Shown in pieces: positions 1 to 15,700 of a stretch of DNA of 61,842 bases; the stretch's first letter is position 1, and every line of letters starts with the position of its first letter. The notes below the pieces were generated by a model. The model did no database searches, was not told the DNA's origin, and was given only the letters and a program-made list of their open reading frames with translations. Origin of the DNA: Tetragenococcus halophilus (GTDB taxonomy: Bacteria; Bacillota; Bacilli; Lactobacillales; Enterococcaceae). The position numbers and the translations under genes are program-made. The stretch spans positions 1-61,842 of the forward strand of contig NZ_JAKEIT010000015.1 in NCBI RefSeq assembly GCF_021474685.1, read 5' to 3'.

Positions 1-700
1 AGAAGTGGCAACATATAGTTGACTATATGTATTTTCCTACAGAAGAAGATCTAGGGATTTTTGTACAGCATGATACTTTTTTAGATAAAGAGTTAATGAC
101 AAAAGATTCTTTAACGACTGAGGAATTACCGCTAAGCCAACACTGGTCCTGGGATCGCATTTTACGTTCCTGTTTTATCAAACAAGCTGACGTCTTACAA
201 GGTTTATATTACTTTGGTGACCAATACAGTCTAGAAGAAAAAACACGTAACTTTAATTTTTACGAACCAATGACTGTCCACGAGTCTTCCCTATCTGCCT
301 GTGTACACGCTATTTTAGCAGCAGAAATCGGCAAGGCTGACAAAGCCTTAGAAATGTATGAACGAACCGCACGCTTAGATCTGGATAATTATAACAATGA
401 CACGCAGGACGGGCTTCATATTACTTCTATGACTGGCAGTTGGCTTGCTATAGTACATGGCTTTGCTCAAATGAAAACTTTCAATGAAACACTAAGTTTT
501 GCTCCAATGTTGCCAAAGACCTGGCAATCTTACGCTTTTCATATTAATTACCGATCTTGTTTATTATTTATCCAAGTTTATTATTTATCCAAGTTTCTTC
601 TGATAAAGTTGAACTCCAACTAAAAAAAGGAGCTCCTTTAACAATTAATGTTTATCAAAAAACGTATACCTTAACAGATAGTCTAATAATTAAAATATAA
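1..700 (+). pseudogene. GH65 disaccharide phosphorylase (maltose phosphorylase-like), 3' part, frameshifted
   Basis: This is the C-terminal part of a glycoside hydrolase family 65 phosphorylase, a family that splits disaccharides such as maltose with phosphate inside the cell. The frame is open to the window edge (K-W-Q-H-I-V-D upstream of the Met at 27), so the gene starts outside the window. Family landmarks are [47 protein letters not shown] and [12 protein letters not shown]. After [11 protein letters not shown] the frame is lost: 561-577 (ttattatttatccaagt) is repeated exactly at 578-594. Removing one copy restores 35 more residues ending at a TAA at 698-700, whereas the shifted frame ends at 623 with an unrelated tail. 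The general-acid Glu should lie upstream, outside the window. The substrate cannot be told. manA next door fits a hexose-phosphate context. Confidence 0.85.
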
Positions 701-3700
701 CACTGTTATCTTGCCTTTAAGAATAAAAAAACACCTCGGTGAAAAATGGGTATTTGCTAATTCACCGAGGTAATTTTTTGTTTTTAGATATTTTTTCCTG
801 GTTCAGAAGCGATCAATGTAGCTTCTCCCTGAAGTTCCCAACTTTCAACGTCGTTAGGCAAAATAAAACTTGTTCCCATTGTTAGTTCATAGGTCTTATC
901 TTCTACAATTAATTTTCCATAACCTTCTGTAACCGTAGCCAAGGTATAAGGGGCCTGTTTCTTTAACTTTAAAAAACCGTGAACTTGCCATTCATATACA
1001 TTAAAAAATTCTGTTTGTAAATAAGTAATGACAGAGGAGCTTCTCTGTTTATTTTCTGAGATATTCAAGGTATTTTCTCTTGCTGGAACCGTCGTTACTT
1101 CTTCTGATTGACCAATGTGCAGCTCTCTACGATTTCCTTGGTCATCCTTACGATCATAATCATAGACACGATAAGTAGTGTCCGAACTTTGTTGAGTTTC
1201 TAAAATCATGATCCCTTTTCCAATCCCATGGATAGTGCCACTGGGTACATAAAAAAAGTCACCCTTTTTTACAGTAACCTTGTGCAACAAATCATCCCAA
1301 CGTCCTTCTTCAATCATTTGCGCCAATTCGTCGCGTGTTTTGGCAGTATGCCCGTAGATAATCTGTGCGCCCGGTTTAGCGTCTATAATATACCAACATT
1401 CAGTTTTTCCAAACTCACCTTCATGTTTTAAAGCATAAGTATCATCTGGATGCACTTGCACTGATAGGTCATCTGCAGCATCTAAAATTTTTACTAAAAG
1501 AGGAAAAACGTCACCTTCTTGATTACCAAACAATTCTTGATGATCACGCCAAAGCTGATCAAGCTTTTGCCCTTTAAAGGGACCATTTTGCACCCTGCTA
1601 ACACCATGAGGATGAGCGCTTATAGCCCAATCTTCACCGATTTTTTCACTTGGAAGTTCAAAGCCAAACTCTGAGTGTAAAGAATTTCCTCCCCATATTT
1701 TTTCTTGAAATACTGGTTCCATAAACAACGGTTCCATAAATACACCTCGTTTAAATTATTTTAGTTTATTATAACATGTTGAATAAATCTTTTTCATTTA
1801 AGTAAGTGCTGATTAATTCATCACGATATTTTACATAAGTTGTTTTACAATCTCTAGGATGAATACGATTGGACAAGAAAATAAAAGCTTGCTTTTTTAA
1901 GGGGGCAATGGCCAAAAAAGTACCAGTATACCCAGTATGAAACAAAACCTTATTTTTTAGATCCCACCCCAAGCTTCTGCCGCCGTTTTTTAACGGTGTA
2001 TGATCCTTTAATAAAACATTGATTGTTTGCTCACTTAAAAATTCTGTATTGTTCAAATAAATTTGTACAAAACGTTCAAGGTCATCTATTGTAGTAAATA
2101 ATCCAGCATTAGCTGCATGTTCTTTTAAAACACGAGCTTTGGGATCATGAACTTCTCCCTTTAAAATTTTTCCAGACTTTAATTGTTCTGTAGCTACAAT
2201 TTTAGTTCCTTGGATAGGAGAAAAATAACTATTTGTCATTTTTAACGGATTTAATACTTCTTTTTGAAAGATCGTGCTAACATTTTTTTGATAAATCTCC
2301 TCCAAAACAAAGCCTAATAAAATCATGCCGCTGTCAGTATATTTTACTTCTTTTCCTAGCTTATCTCCTGCTTGTATAGAAAGATACGCTTGTTTTAATT
2401 CACTTTTTGTTAACTGGTCTCGTTGGTTGATCCAACTATTAATATCAGCAGTGTGGGTCAATAAATGACGTAAATTTAGCCTTTTATCTGGAAATTGTGG
2501 TAAATATTTTTGCACAGGATCTTCTAAAAAGATTTCCCCGGTTTCTAATAAGCGGAGTACGACAGTAGTTGTACATATGACCTTTGTTAAAGAAGCTACA
2601 TCAAATAGATGCTCTTGTGTCATTTTTTCTTTTTGAGGTATAATTGCTGCGTTTCCTAGTACCTTTGTTTCTTTCTTTTTTCCCTCAATAAAGCGGTAAA
2701 CAACACCTGGGAAAATATTTTCCTGCCAACCTTCGATAATTTTTTCTTGCGTTTTCGGATACATTATTTTCCCCTTTTTGTTCCTTCTTAATAAAAAACA
2801 CGCGCAAAAAACGCGTGTTACTTGTCATTTTTAAGAACAAACCACCATTCGATCCCCGCTGGATCGTAAACAGTAAGAATTGTTTTTTTCTTATCAATGT
2901 AAAAACCTTTTCCAATTTTAGCTAAATGCTTTTGAATACCTTCTAATACATCGCTAGTAACAACAAAACGAATAATTTCAAGACCTAAAACTTCAGCACT
3001 TTCGATATCTACTAGTTGACTGTCAGAGTTTTGTAAAACAATCTCAAGATCGGACTTTTTAGATAAATGCGTTGTAGAATTATTATTACCTAGGTAAAAT
3101 CCTAGATTGTTTTGTAAGAAATCTATTTCCTTTTCTGGAGCAGTGACATTCAACTGTATTTGTTGTAATAAAGTAGCCTGGGACAATTTAGTAGCTTTTT
3201 GAGTAGACAAAGCTAAAAGTTCCTCGTCGTTTTCTACTTGTTTTTCATTCAAATCTGCAATAATTTTTAAGCGATTGCCTTCCGGGTCATCTACTAGTAT
3301 GTATGCTTTATCTTCATATGATGTTTGCACGACAGGATATGACGCTTGTTTTAATCGATAGTATACATCACTTAATTCCTCTGCATTAGAAACTGCTATC
3401 GTATATTGCTTTAGTTTTTTTTCTTCCCCAAAATGTTCCGCCGCCCGCGGGCTTTCTTCCAACCATAAATATTGTCTATCATTTTCTTTTACTCCCATAA
3501 TTGCTAGAGTATTCTCTTCTCTTTTTAAAGCAAAACCAATCGTATCTTTATAAAATGCAATCATTTTATCTCGGTCTTTTACTCTTATAGCTATTGTCAC
3601 TTGTTTTGCAGCATCCGCTAAAGTAAGAACTGACATCTTTTTATTTCCCCCTTGTTTCTTCTCAAACCATTGTACTGATAAATCCGTTTTCTTTCAACTA

Positions 3701-6700
3701 ATAATATATAAATTGCGCCTTTTTCTGCATTAACAGTAAAAATAGTGAATTTATGTTATCCCTTAAAAAAATATGGTACAGTAAGAATAAGAGAAAAAGG
3801 AGGTCACATCATATGGATGAATGTATTTTTTGTAAAATTAAAGATCAAGAAATCCCTAGTTATAAAGTATATGAAGATGATAAAGTTTATGCATTTTTAG
3901 ATATGTCACAAGTTACTAAAGGGCATACTTTGGTTATCCCTAAAAAGCATGTTAGTGATATTTTCGAATACGATGAGCAATTGTCAGCCGACTTGTTTAC
4001 ACGGATTCCAAAGATTGCTCGAGCATTACAATCAGCTTTTCCAGAAATGCAAGGAATTAATATTCTCAACAACAATAGAGAAATTGCTTATCAATCGGTT
4101 TTTCATTCTCATGTACATTTAATTCCTCGTTACGGAAAAGATGATGATTTTTCGATACATTTCGGTGATCATTCTGAACAATGCAGTAAAGAAGAAATGA
4201 CGCAAATCGCTCAAACAATCAAAGCGCAGGTGAGCTAATATGATAAAAAATTTTGTAAAAGGGCTATTTTTCGGTGCATGTGCCGGTAGTGTAAGTGGAC
4301 TACTGTGGGCTCCTCGAAGCGGTAAAGAGACGCAACAATTATTAAAAGATTATGTAGATGAAGTGAGTGATTCATTGGATGACGCAGCTGATTCAGCAAA
4401 AGAATTACAAGAAAGTGTTAAAAATTTTGGAACAGAAATGAGTCATACACAAAAAACGATCCAAGAAACCATTCCTTCGGTGATGGATTCTCTACAAAAA
4501 GATATTGAAGCTTTTCAATTTCAAGCAGAACCACGGATTGAACGAGCAAATGAGCAAGCAGAAAAATTACAGACACACATTGCTGATTTTTCTGCAGAGA
4601 TGTCCAGTGACGCTACAGAGGATAAAAACTAAAAATTGTTTGTGTAGATTATTTGAATTTTATTGGAAAGTTTTAGACAAAGCTTTCCAATCGAAAAAGA
4701 ACTATGATATAGTAATTCCTGTTAATATTTAATTTATAGATAACAGGAGTGTATACAAACATGAAAAAGAAAAAAATGATTTTATCATTAGCTTGTTTAT
4801 TGGGTGTATTTGGCTTAGCAGCTTGTTCTGGAGGAGATTCGGACACTGATGATGAGATTGCAACAATGAAAGGCGATAAAATCACTGTAGGCGATTTTTA
4901 CGATAAAGCAAAAACCGATCAAAATAGCCAGCAAATTGTGTTAGACATGATCATCTCTCAAGTATTTATGGAAAAATACGGCGATGAAGTTTCTGATGAC
5001 GAGGTAGATCAGCAAATTAAAGACACTTTTGGAGATGAAGATACCTTAAAACAACAATTAGAAGCTTCGCAAATGAGTCGCGGAGAGTTAGAAGAAACCT
5101 ATAAGCAAAGCTTAGCACTACAAGAAGGGTTAAAAGATCATGTCGATTTGACTGATGAAGATCTAAAAGAAGCTTGGGATTCCTATCATCCACAAGTTGA
5201 AGCTCAACTAATCGCTGTTAATTCTGAAGATGATGCTAATGACATCAAAAAACAAGTGGATGAAGATGACGCTGATTTTGGCAAAATTGCTCAAGAAAAT
5301 TCTATTGCTCCTTCTAAAGACGATGATGGTAAAGTAAATTTTGATTCCACAACTCCAGCTGAAGAGGTCCCTGACGAAGTAAAAGAAAAAGCATGGGATA
5401 TGGATGACGGAGAAATTACTGATCCAATTGCTGTAGAATCAGAATATGGAAGTGGCTATTATATTCTAAAAATGAACAAAAATCAAGATAAGGGCGACGA
5501 TATGGATAAGTATAAAGACGAAATTCAAGAAGTTGCCACAGACAATAAAATAAACGACCAAGAATTTACGACAAAAGTGATTGGTGAAGAATTACAAGAT
5601 GCCAATGTAAAAGTAAAAGATGAGGCTTTCAGTGACATTTTAACGCAGTTTACTGATGCAGCTGAAGGTAAGCAAGAGGGATCTAACAGCACTGCAGATT
5701 CTGCTACAGAAGAATCGACTGAAGCAACTGAAACTGAAGATTCCAGTAATGAATAACTTAAATTTATAAAATAAGGACCTAGGTAAAGACTCAACAGAGT
5801 TACTTCACCTAGGTCCTTATTATTTATGATTTACTCAGAATTTTTAGGCACATAAAAGCTACGATTATCCATACCAAAAATACGCTCTGTATAGTCTCCT
5901 GCTTCTGTTTTTGAAATTGCATTTGTCAACATCTGCATCGATGCATCAATATTGTCAATTTGGTGCAAGATTTCAGCTTCCATTATTCGAGGACGTACTG
6001 GAGAACCATAGTCTAATTGGCCATGATGAGCTAACACCATATGACGTAATACCACAATGTCTTCCGCACTTTCATCGATTTTTAGCGCCAAACAAGCCTT
6101 AGTGATTTCTTCATTTACTAAAACTAGATGTCCCACAAGATTTCCCACTACTGTATACTCTGTGGACATAGCGCCACTTAGTTCAATCACTTTACCTAAG
6201 TCATGTAAAATAATTCCAGCAAAAAGCAATGCTCCATCTAATTGCGGATATTCTTTTACCAAACTTTTACCTAGGTGCAGCATCGTTGTCGTATGATAAG
6301 CTAGACCTCCAACAAAAGCATGATGATTTTTCTTTGCCGCAGGATATTCAAAAAACTCTCTTTTATATTTATTTAGCAGGAAACGTACAATACGGTTCCA
6401 ATGAGGATTAGTAATTTCAAAGAGTACTTGATTGATCTCTTCTTCCATAGCCTCTTTTTTTACAGGAGCACGTTCCATAAATAAGTTTGGATCATTAGGT
6501 TCTTCAGGATTTGTTAAACGCAATTTATAAATTCTCACCTGAGGATTGCCTTGGTAAACTTCTCTTTTTCCAGTCAAGTGAACAACTCGTCCAACTTCAA
6601 AACGTTGTATTTCTTCACTAGAGGCATCCCAAAATTTTCCATCGATTGAACCAGAATTATCCTGGAAAGTAAAAGCAATAAAGGTTTTTCCATTTTTAGC

Positions 6701-9700
6701 AGTACGTACGTCTGCATTTTTGATTAATACAAATCCTTGAAAATCTTCGTCTACAACCAAATCACGTATTTTTTTCATTACAATTGCCGAATACTTGTTC
6801 TACAAGTATCGCTTTTTCACATCCTTTACTTAAAATTTAATAACAGTTTGTCTTAGCTCTTGGTAATAGCTTACCATTTCTTTATCAGAGGACAAGCAGA
6901 TTACCTGATAGTTATCACCGAATTCATTAAGCAATTTAGCTAAGTTTTCTTTTCTTATACTATCATAATGCAACCAACCATCATCAATAATAACCGGAGA
7001 AATATTACGTTCTTTTTGCATAAAGAGATAAGCAAAACGAATTGACATGATCAACTGATCTTTGGTGCCTGTCGATAATTCGTAAATCGCAAATGTTTCT
7101 TCATCTGCAACAGCGTTTATGGTCCCTTCTATCAAAGTTACTTTTTTGTAATTTCCATTTGTCAACAAAGAAAAATAATACGAAGCTTGCTTCAACAATT
7201 GTGGTAATTGCTGTTCCGATAGCTCAGTCGCCAAATCACTCAAAAAAGCAATTAATAAACGATTAGTACTCCACTTTAAAGCTGTCTCGTGTATCTCAGA
7301 TAGCATACGACTTTCTTCTTGATAAAGCATATCCAAAGTACCATTCTTTTGTAAATATTCAACTTGCAACTGTAAACGCTGCTTTTCTTCCAGTAAATGA
7401 TTAATTGTTTCTTGATTTTCTTCTTGCTTGTTTTGATTTTTTGTTAAGTATTGTGTTAATTGATCATAACTTATATCTTCAGGAAAAATGGGACGCAAAA
7501 TAACAGCCAGTTCCTCTTTTCTATTCAATTTTTTTTGCATGCTTTCCCATTGTTTTATCCATAGAGGAATTTCAGTCGGTTGCTCTAAACCGACTGTCTC
7601 CAGTAAGCTAGCATTGCTAGTAAATAATTCATCTCGCTCTTCTTTTGTTTGCTTTAATTGCTGTGCAAGTAAGGTACTCGGCTGTTGTAAGCGCGTCATT
7701 TTAGTTTCTTGCATCTGAGCGGCAAATTTTTTCACGATATTCTGTTTTTCTTGTAGATTTTTGTCAGCCAAAGGTAACCATTCTGCTAAAAACTGGAATC
7801 GAGCTTCTAAATCCGTTTTCTCCTCTTTGGCCGCTGCCAACTGACTTTGTAAAGAAGATTCCTCTAGTACCACTCTTTCATATTCCTCTTGGTCTTTTTG
7901 ATAACTTTTTAGCAGCGACCGCCAAGTTTGTTCAACATTTTTATGACCCAAAGTTGTTTGTAACATCTTATCAATTTTTTGTGCTTCTTGTTGTGAATTT
8001 TTTAAATCTTCTTCTTCATTTAAAATTTCCTCTGAATAAGCGTCTGATTGCAATAATTTTTCTTGCCAAGTTGGTTTAACGTCAGTAGAAGGTTTATTCT
8101 TCTGATAATTTTTTAGCAAACTTGCTGCCACAAATATGAAACCAACAATGAAAGTAAGCAAATTAAAGGGGAATGATAAAAATAAACCTACGACAACAAT
8201 TATTCCTCCAAAAGTTAAAATTAAGGGAGAATAATTTTTTTTATTTTTCGTAGTACTTAATAATTCAGGATATTTTTCTTCTAGCTGATCAATTTCTTTT
8301 TCAACGTGCTGTTTTCTTTCTTTTAACCATTGAAGCTGTGCTTCTTTTTGCCGTATTTGTTCATGTAAGCCTTCTAGTTTGTCAATTGAAGATCCGATCG
8401 AAGATGGCAAAGCCTGTGGTGGCCGTTGCTCTGTCCAGCCCCATTTTTGCTTTAGTTTAAAAAATACTTGTTCAACATTTTCTTTTTCCTGGGAAAGTTC
8501 CTTTTGCCTATCGAAAAAGCGTATAATAGGAACATCTAACTGCAGTAAATCTTGCACCTCTTTTTCATGGTCCAAATAAAAAAAGTAACGATCTGTTTCT
8601 TGTCCTTGTTCAAGCTGAGCTAATTCATCTTCTTTTTTTTGAATTTTTTCAGTAAGGTTTTGATACTCATGATAAAAGCGTTGCAATTCTTTTTGTGCTT
8701 TTTCTGAGACACGGCTTTCCTTTACTTTTTCTAATTCTTTCCATTCTTCATATAGTGACCAGTGTGATTTTTTTTGGTTTAAATCTTTTTCTTTTACTTT
8801 CAATTTTTTTTGTTCATCAGATAAACTTTGTAACTCTTGATCAAATTGCGAAATTTTTTGATAGGCTTTTTGTACGTTTTCTTCTTCAGCTTCTTGTTGC
8901 TGAATTGTCTCCTTTAGGTCTTGCCAATCTTTTAATTGTTGATTTAAAGTCAATTTTTTAGCGCGGGGCTTAAATAACTGCTGATTTTCTTTTTGGTACT
9001 CCTGTATTTTCCCCATCAATTGTTGACTTCCGGTAATACCTAAGGAAATCAACGATGTTTGCAATTCTTTTTCTTGCAAGCGGTCAATTTGTGAGAGTTG
9101 TTCCTGTTGAAAGGTAAAGACTTCTTGAAAAACGTCTTTATTTAATGGCGACAAAACCTGAGCCAAGATTTTTTCGTCTTTTTCTTCTCCGTCGATAAAT
9201 AATTTGGCTTTTCCTCGATTAACTTTACGGTAACGTTCAATTAAAATATCACCGTAAGGTTCAATACTTACCCAAAGCCGCCCACCATAAGCCGCACCAT
9301 CACGTGGCGTATAATCTTTTTTCTTACTACCTTTTTTGGGGAAACCAAACAACATGGCTAAAATAAATTGATAGAGCGTTGACTTACCTACTTCATTACT
9401 GCCATAAAAAAGCTGGTTACCAGGTAAAAATTCAAATATCTGATTACGATAGTGACCAAATCCCGCGATTTCAGCTTTCCTTAATTCCATCTAGCTTCCT
9501 CCAACTAAATTCACTTTCTAGTTTTTCTTGTATTTGTTTAAAAGTTTCTTCCTGTAATTGCTTCATTGATATTGCTTGTGTAGCTAAAGGATAAGATATA
9601 AGTTCGTTGATTGTTTCATTAAACTTATCGGATTGTTGATATATAACCAACAAACGCTCTAATAATTCTTTATCTGCTGGTAACACAATTTTTTCAGCTG

Positions 9701-12700
9701 CTAGTTCTTCGACTACATCTACCTGATAAACTAATTGTTTAAACTGATATTTATCTAAATAATCATTAATATAATCAAGTAGCTCCAGAATTTCTTTTTC
9801 TTGTAACCAATTTGACGGTAAAAGGTCAGTATCCTTTAGACGTAGCTTAACTAATTTTCTTTCCGATATTTGAAAGGCTTCGATTATTTTATCCAATACA
9901 GCTTTTTGCTGGCTGATCCCTGATAAAGAAATTTCTTTTTGTTCCCACTTCACTGCAGAAACGTCCTCTATTTGCCAATTAACCTGCCCTTGATCTATCA
10001 TGACATAGTTAACGCCCGTCGACTCTTCTTTTTGGGTATGTCCTTGAGGGGTACCTGCATATATAATTGCAGCTTCTTCAGAAAGAATCGTCGGAACATG
10101 AATATGTCCTAACGCCCAATAATCATAATTTTTATTTTTCATTTCTTGCAACTGAAAAGGCGCAAAATAATCACTCGACATATCCCCATGATACATACCT
10201 ATATGATAATCTGTTTGCTTTATAGGAAATTCATTAACTTTTTTCTGACTGATTTGTGGACTTAAATAGCTAAAACCACTGATAAAATAACGTTCACCTG
10301 CATCCGTTTGTCCACTGATCGTTTGAACTTTCTCTTCTTTAAACAAATATACATTCGAAGGAAAGTCAAACCAATAACGTTCTTTTTCATAATAGTCATG
10401 ATTGCCAAAAATCATATAAACTGGAATGTTTGCCTTGTTTAACTGTTCCATTTGTTGAAAAAATTGTTGCTGAGTTTTTAAGGTAGGTCGATTTTGATGA
10501 AAAGTATCACCTGCAAAAAGCAAAAAATCAACTTTTTTCTCGATAGCAAGCTTTACGATATTAGCAAGCACCTGTTCGTTTTCCCTAGGTAGTTCCTTGG
10601 TTTTACTTGCAACTGAGTGAAGTCCCTCAAAAGGACGATCAAAATGTAAATCCGCACAATGAATAAAACGTAACATACTAGCGACCTCCTTTTCGCCTTT
10701 TATTTTAGCATTTTTTTATTTAGAAGTCAGTAAAAGCGAACAAATTTTCGCTTTTTGCCCGATGAAAATTACACAAGGAAAAATAGTTAATTTTTATGAG
10801 ATACTTTCCTATAAATTCTGCTTATTTCTAAGAAAATCTAAGATTTACTTCTATTTAAATGTCTAGTATATTTTATCTTATGTACCATAAAAAAGTTCTC
10901 AGAAAGTTTCTCAATATTTTAAATGCTTATCTTAATTAAAATTATAAAAAATTAACCGTCGTTTTTTTACGAAAAGTATGCTAAAATCTACCTAGGCAGT
11001 CCTTAGGTTGTACCTGAGGCATTAGTGTGATAATGGAGGACTTATAACATGGCAGAGGAAACAGAAAAAACTTTAACGCAATTAGCAAATGAACTAAATG
11101 TATCTCGTGATAAAATAATTTATCGCTACAAAAAACTTCCTGAAGAAGATTACTTTAAAGAAAATAACACGATCTATCTGCGTCATTCAGGCATTCAAAA
11201 AATTGTTGATGACCTAGGAGACGATATTAAAGAAAGCAAAGAGGAAGAGCAAGAAGAGGAAAATCAAGTTAACCCATCTTTTGATTATCTTGTTGAACAG
11301 TTAAGTAAAAAAGATGAACAAATTGACCAATTGCAAAAATTAGTTGATCAACAGCAACAATTAAACGCTGAAGATAAAAATTTAATCAAAGAATTACACC
11401 AATATTTGTCACTTGAAGCACCAAAAGAAGAAAATACTAGCGATAAAGAAAAATACGATGAACAGTTACAACAAAAAGATGAACAATTAGCACAATTGCA
11501 AAAACAGTTACAACAAAGTGAAGCAATCCAGCAAGAAAAAGAAACACTGGAAACAGAATTGTCTTCTTTGAAACAGCAAAAAAATAAAAAATGGTATCAG
11601 TTTTGGAAATAAAATACACTGTAAGCTAATTAAACACAGAAAAATATCCGACCTATATTTAAAAAGACTTTCGATCAGTCATAAATTTATGACTAACTTC
11701 TGGCAAAATGCTGGAATGTCTTTCTGTCTATAGTTCGGATATTTTTATACATTTTATCGAGGTAAAAGATAGGTTTTCACAAAACAATTGGGTTCTAGTT
11801 TTTTATTTTCCGGCTGTACAACAATACAATCATAAGAACCCGTCGTTAAATGTTTTTTCTTAGCTGGTAAAGTGACTTTTCCATTATTTAATTTTGCTCG
11901 AATATAACGTGTCAACTTGCTTTTTTCTCGATAACCACTTGCAATTTCTGCATCATATTCTTTTAATAAAAATTGTTTATTTTGAAAAAAGTAAGCAAGT
12001 AACGGCCAATAAAAAAGGTGGAAATTTATAAGACTCGCAAAGGGATTACCCGAAAGAGATAAAATAATTGTATCTTGCCATTTAGAAGCCATCACGGGTG
12101 TTCCCGGTTTCATTTTAATAAAATGAAAAATTTCCTCTGCTCCTAACGCTTTAATCCCTTGAGGAAGAAAATCTTTATCCCCTATTGATACACCACCTGT
12201 AGTTAAAACAACATCAATTTTTCCTGCATATTGTTTTAAAATATGAGCAAAATATGTAGGATCATCCGGACACTTTTCTTGAAATACAATAGTACCGTTG
12301 TACCGTTCAATATAAGAAGCTAAAGTATAAACAGTGCTATTATAAAGTTTTCCAGCTGTTAGCCTTTCACTGGGAGAAAGCAATTCACTACCTGTAGCGA
12401 GCAAACCAACGCGTATTTTCTTAAACACATTTAGCTTTTTAAGACCTACAGCTGCTAACGTACCGATAATTTCACTATCTATTATTGTACCTGCCTGTAT
12501 TACAAGCTCTCCAGTGACTAAATCTTCACCCTTTTTTATATAATTTTCGCCAGGTATTACCTCAGTAAATACTTTTATTTGTTTACTGTTATCATTTGTC
12601 GTGTTTTCTTGTTTGATCACAGCATTATAACCCTGCGGTATCTTTGCTCCAGTTGTAATACGAACACAAGTATTTCTTGCAGCATTTATACTAGTTGGAT

Positions 12701-15700
12701 CGTCTCCTGCATACACACTACCAATTACTGATAGTGTTATTGGTTTTTCTTGCTTTACTGCCATCGTATCTTCTGCAAATAACGCATAACCGTCCATCGC
12801 TGATTTTGAAAAATTGGGTACACTGATGGGAGAAGGGATATCAAAAGCAGCAATACGCCCATAGCTTTTACTTAAGGGAATAACCTCAGTAAGTTTTTGT
12901 TTACGGAAATTTTCTTTCAAACATTTTACTGCTTCTGCAAGTTCTAACACAAAAATCCCTTCTTTTCTAACTTTATCGACTTTCGCTGACTTTATTTTCT
13001 AACGATTCAATTGATACAGCACAAACTTTATACTCTGGGATAATGGCAATATCATCATATACTGCATTCGTAATTTCATTAACATTTCCATCTTGAAAAT
13101 GAAAAGTCATAAATACTGAGTCCTCTCGAACGCGGTCTCCCACTTTAGCAAAAGTTTCAATAGAACCTCTTCTTGAAGAAACTTTTACTTTATCCCCATG
13201 GTTAATGCCCAATTGTGTCGCACTTTCAGAGTTGATCTCAATATAAGATTTATTCGAGATTTCATTGATCCCTGGTGTCCTGCCTGTCATAGAGCGTGTA
13301 TTATAATGATACAGCATTCGCCCGGTAGACATAAGATACGGATATTTATTGTCTGGCAACTCTTGTGCAGCTTGATAAGGAATTGCTTTAAACAAACCTT
13401 TTCCACGCGCAAATTCTCCTACATGCATAATTGGTGTACCAGGATCATCTAGGCTCTTACAAGGCCATTGCAATCCATTTTCTTGTTTTAGTCTTTCATA
13501 GTTAACTCCAGCAAAGTTAGGGACTAAATAAGCAATTTCATCCATTATTTCACTAGGATGCTCATAATACATCGGATAGCCCATTCTAGTTGCAACATCG
13601 CAAAAGACCTTATAATCTTCACGAGCTTCCCCTGGTGCATCTACTGCTTTACGAATACGTTGGATCCGACGTTCTGTATTCGTAAAGGTTCCATCTTTTT
13701 CAGCAAAAGCGGCCCCCGGCAAAACAACGTCAGCGTATTTAGCTGTTTCAGTCATAAATAATTCTTGTACAACTAAAAAGTCTAATTTCTTTAATGCTTC
13801 TCGTACATGAGAAACATCCGGATCTGTAACGACTGGATCTTCACCAAATATATAGAGTCCCTTAATATCCCCTTTTTTGGCTGCTGGTAGTACCTGAGTA
13901 GAAGTCATGCCAGTATTTGAACTAAGTGAAGTTTGCCAAGCTTTTTCAAATTTTTGCCTAACTTTTTCATTGGCAACTTTTTGATAACCTGGAAAGTCAA
14001 AAGGAGAACATCCCATGTCACAGGCTCCTTGCACATTATTTTGACCACGTAATGGATTCACTCCACAACCAGCTCGCCCAAGTTTACCTACTAGCATAGC
14101 CATATTAGACATGCTCATTACTCCTTTGGTACCGGTAGAATGCTCGGTAACACCTAAGCAATATATAATCGGAGCTTTTTTAGCGTTCGCGTATAGTCTT
14201 GCGGCGCGAATTAAATCTTTTTCTTCAATTTCACAAATTTTTGCTACAACATCCGGAGTATAGCCAGCTACAAGTTCTTTAAGCTCTTCATAACCCTCTG
14301 TCCGTTCTTGTATAAATTTCTCATCTTCTAACCCTTCATTGAGGATAACGTTCATAATACCATTTGCAAAAGCGACATTCGTCCCTGCTTTAACTTGTAG
14401 GTGTAGCTCACTATTTTTTACTAAATCAATCTTTCTTGGATCCACAACGATTAATTTTGTTCCATTTTGTACTGTTTGACGAATTTGTGAACCAATCACG
14501 GGGTGCGCTTCAGTAGGATTTGAACCAACTAACATAATCACATCAACGTCGGTTGTAATATCTTCGATCGTATTTGTCATTGCACCGCTTCCTAAAGTAT
14601 TTGCTAGACCATGAACAGAAGCTGAATGACATACACGCGCACAATTATCCACATTATTGGAAGCAAAAGCAGTACGCATCATTTTTTCAAAAATAAAATT
14701 ATCTTCATTGGTTGAACGAGAACAAGAAAAACCAGCTAAACTATCTGAACCATAATTATTTTTTAAATCTTTAAACTTTTTACTAACTAATTCAAGTGCC
14801 TCATCCCAACTTGCTTCTTCAAATTTTCCTTCTCGTTTGATCAACGGCCTTTGTAATCGATCACCCGAAGCAACGAATTTATAGGAAGCAAATTTTCCTT
14901 TAACACAAAGCATATTTTTATTAGCTGGTCCATTAGCAGGCTCTGCACCTACAATAACATTATTTTTTACTAAAAGGTTCACTTGACAACCAGTTCCACA
15001 ATGAGGACAAGTTGTTTTTACTTTGGAGGTTTCCCATTTTCTAAATTTTACAGAATCTTTTACAGATAATGCACCTGTTGGGCAAACTGAGACACAGTTT
15101 CCACAAGATTCACAATCAGACAATTTCCAATCTTCACCAAAACAAGGTAACATCTTGGTATCAAAACCACGATTAGAAATACTAATTACATCTCGTCCTT
15201 GACGCAGTTGACAAACGCGGGCACAAGCTCGACACATAATACATTTTTCTGGATCATAAGTGAAAAAGGGGTTTGTATCATCAATTTGATTTGGCGTTTG
15301 TCGTTTTCCAGAAAAACTCGTATCAGCTAAACCATATTCCATCGAATAATCCTGCAATTTACAATCACCATTTTGAGCACAGCTAAAACACTCTAATTTA
15401 TGATTACTCAAAAGTAAGTCTAAGACAAAACGTCTAGAATCAGATACCTTTTTGTTGTTTGTATGAATAACCATTCCTTCTTGGGCGTGGGCAGTACAAG
15501 CAGTAACTAAACCGCCCTTGCGACCACCTTCTACTTCAACAACACACATACGACAAGACCCATCAGGAGCTAATTCTTTCAAATGACACATGGTTGGGAT
15601 TTCAATTCCAATTTCTTTTGCCGCATTTAATAAAGTTGTGCCTTTTGGGACTGTCACTTCTTGATCATCAATTGAAAGTGTTACTGTAGCAGTGGGGGCT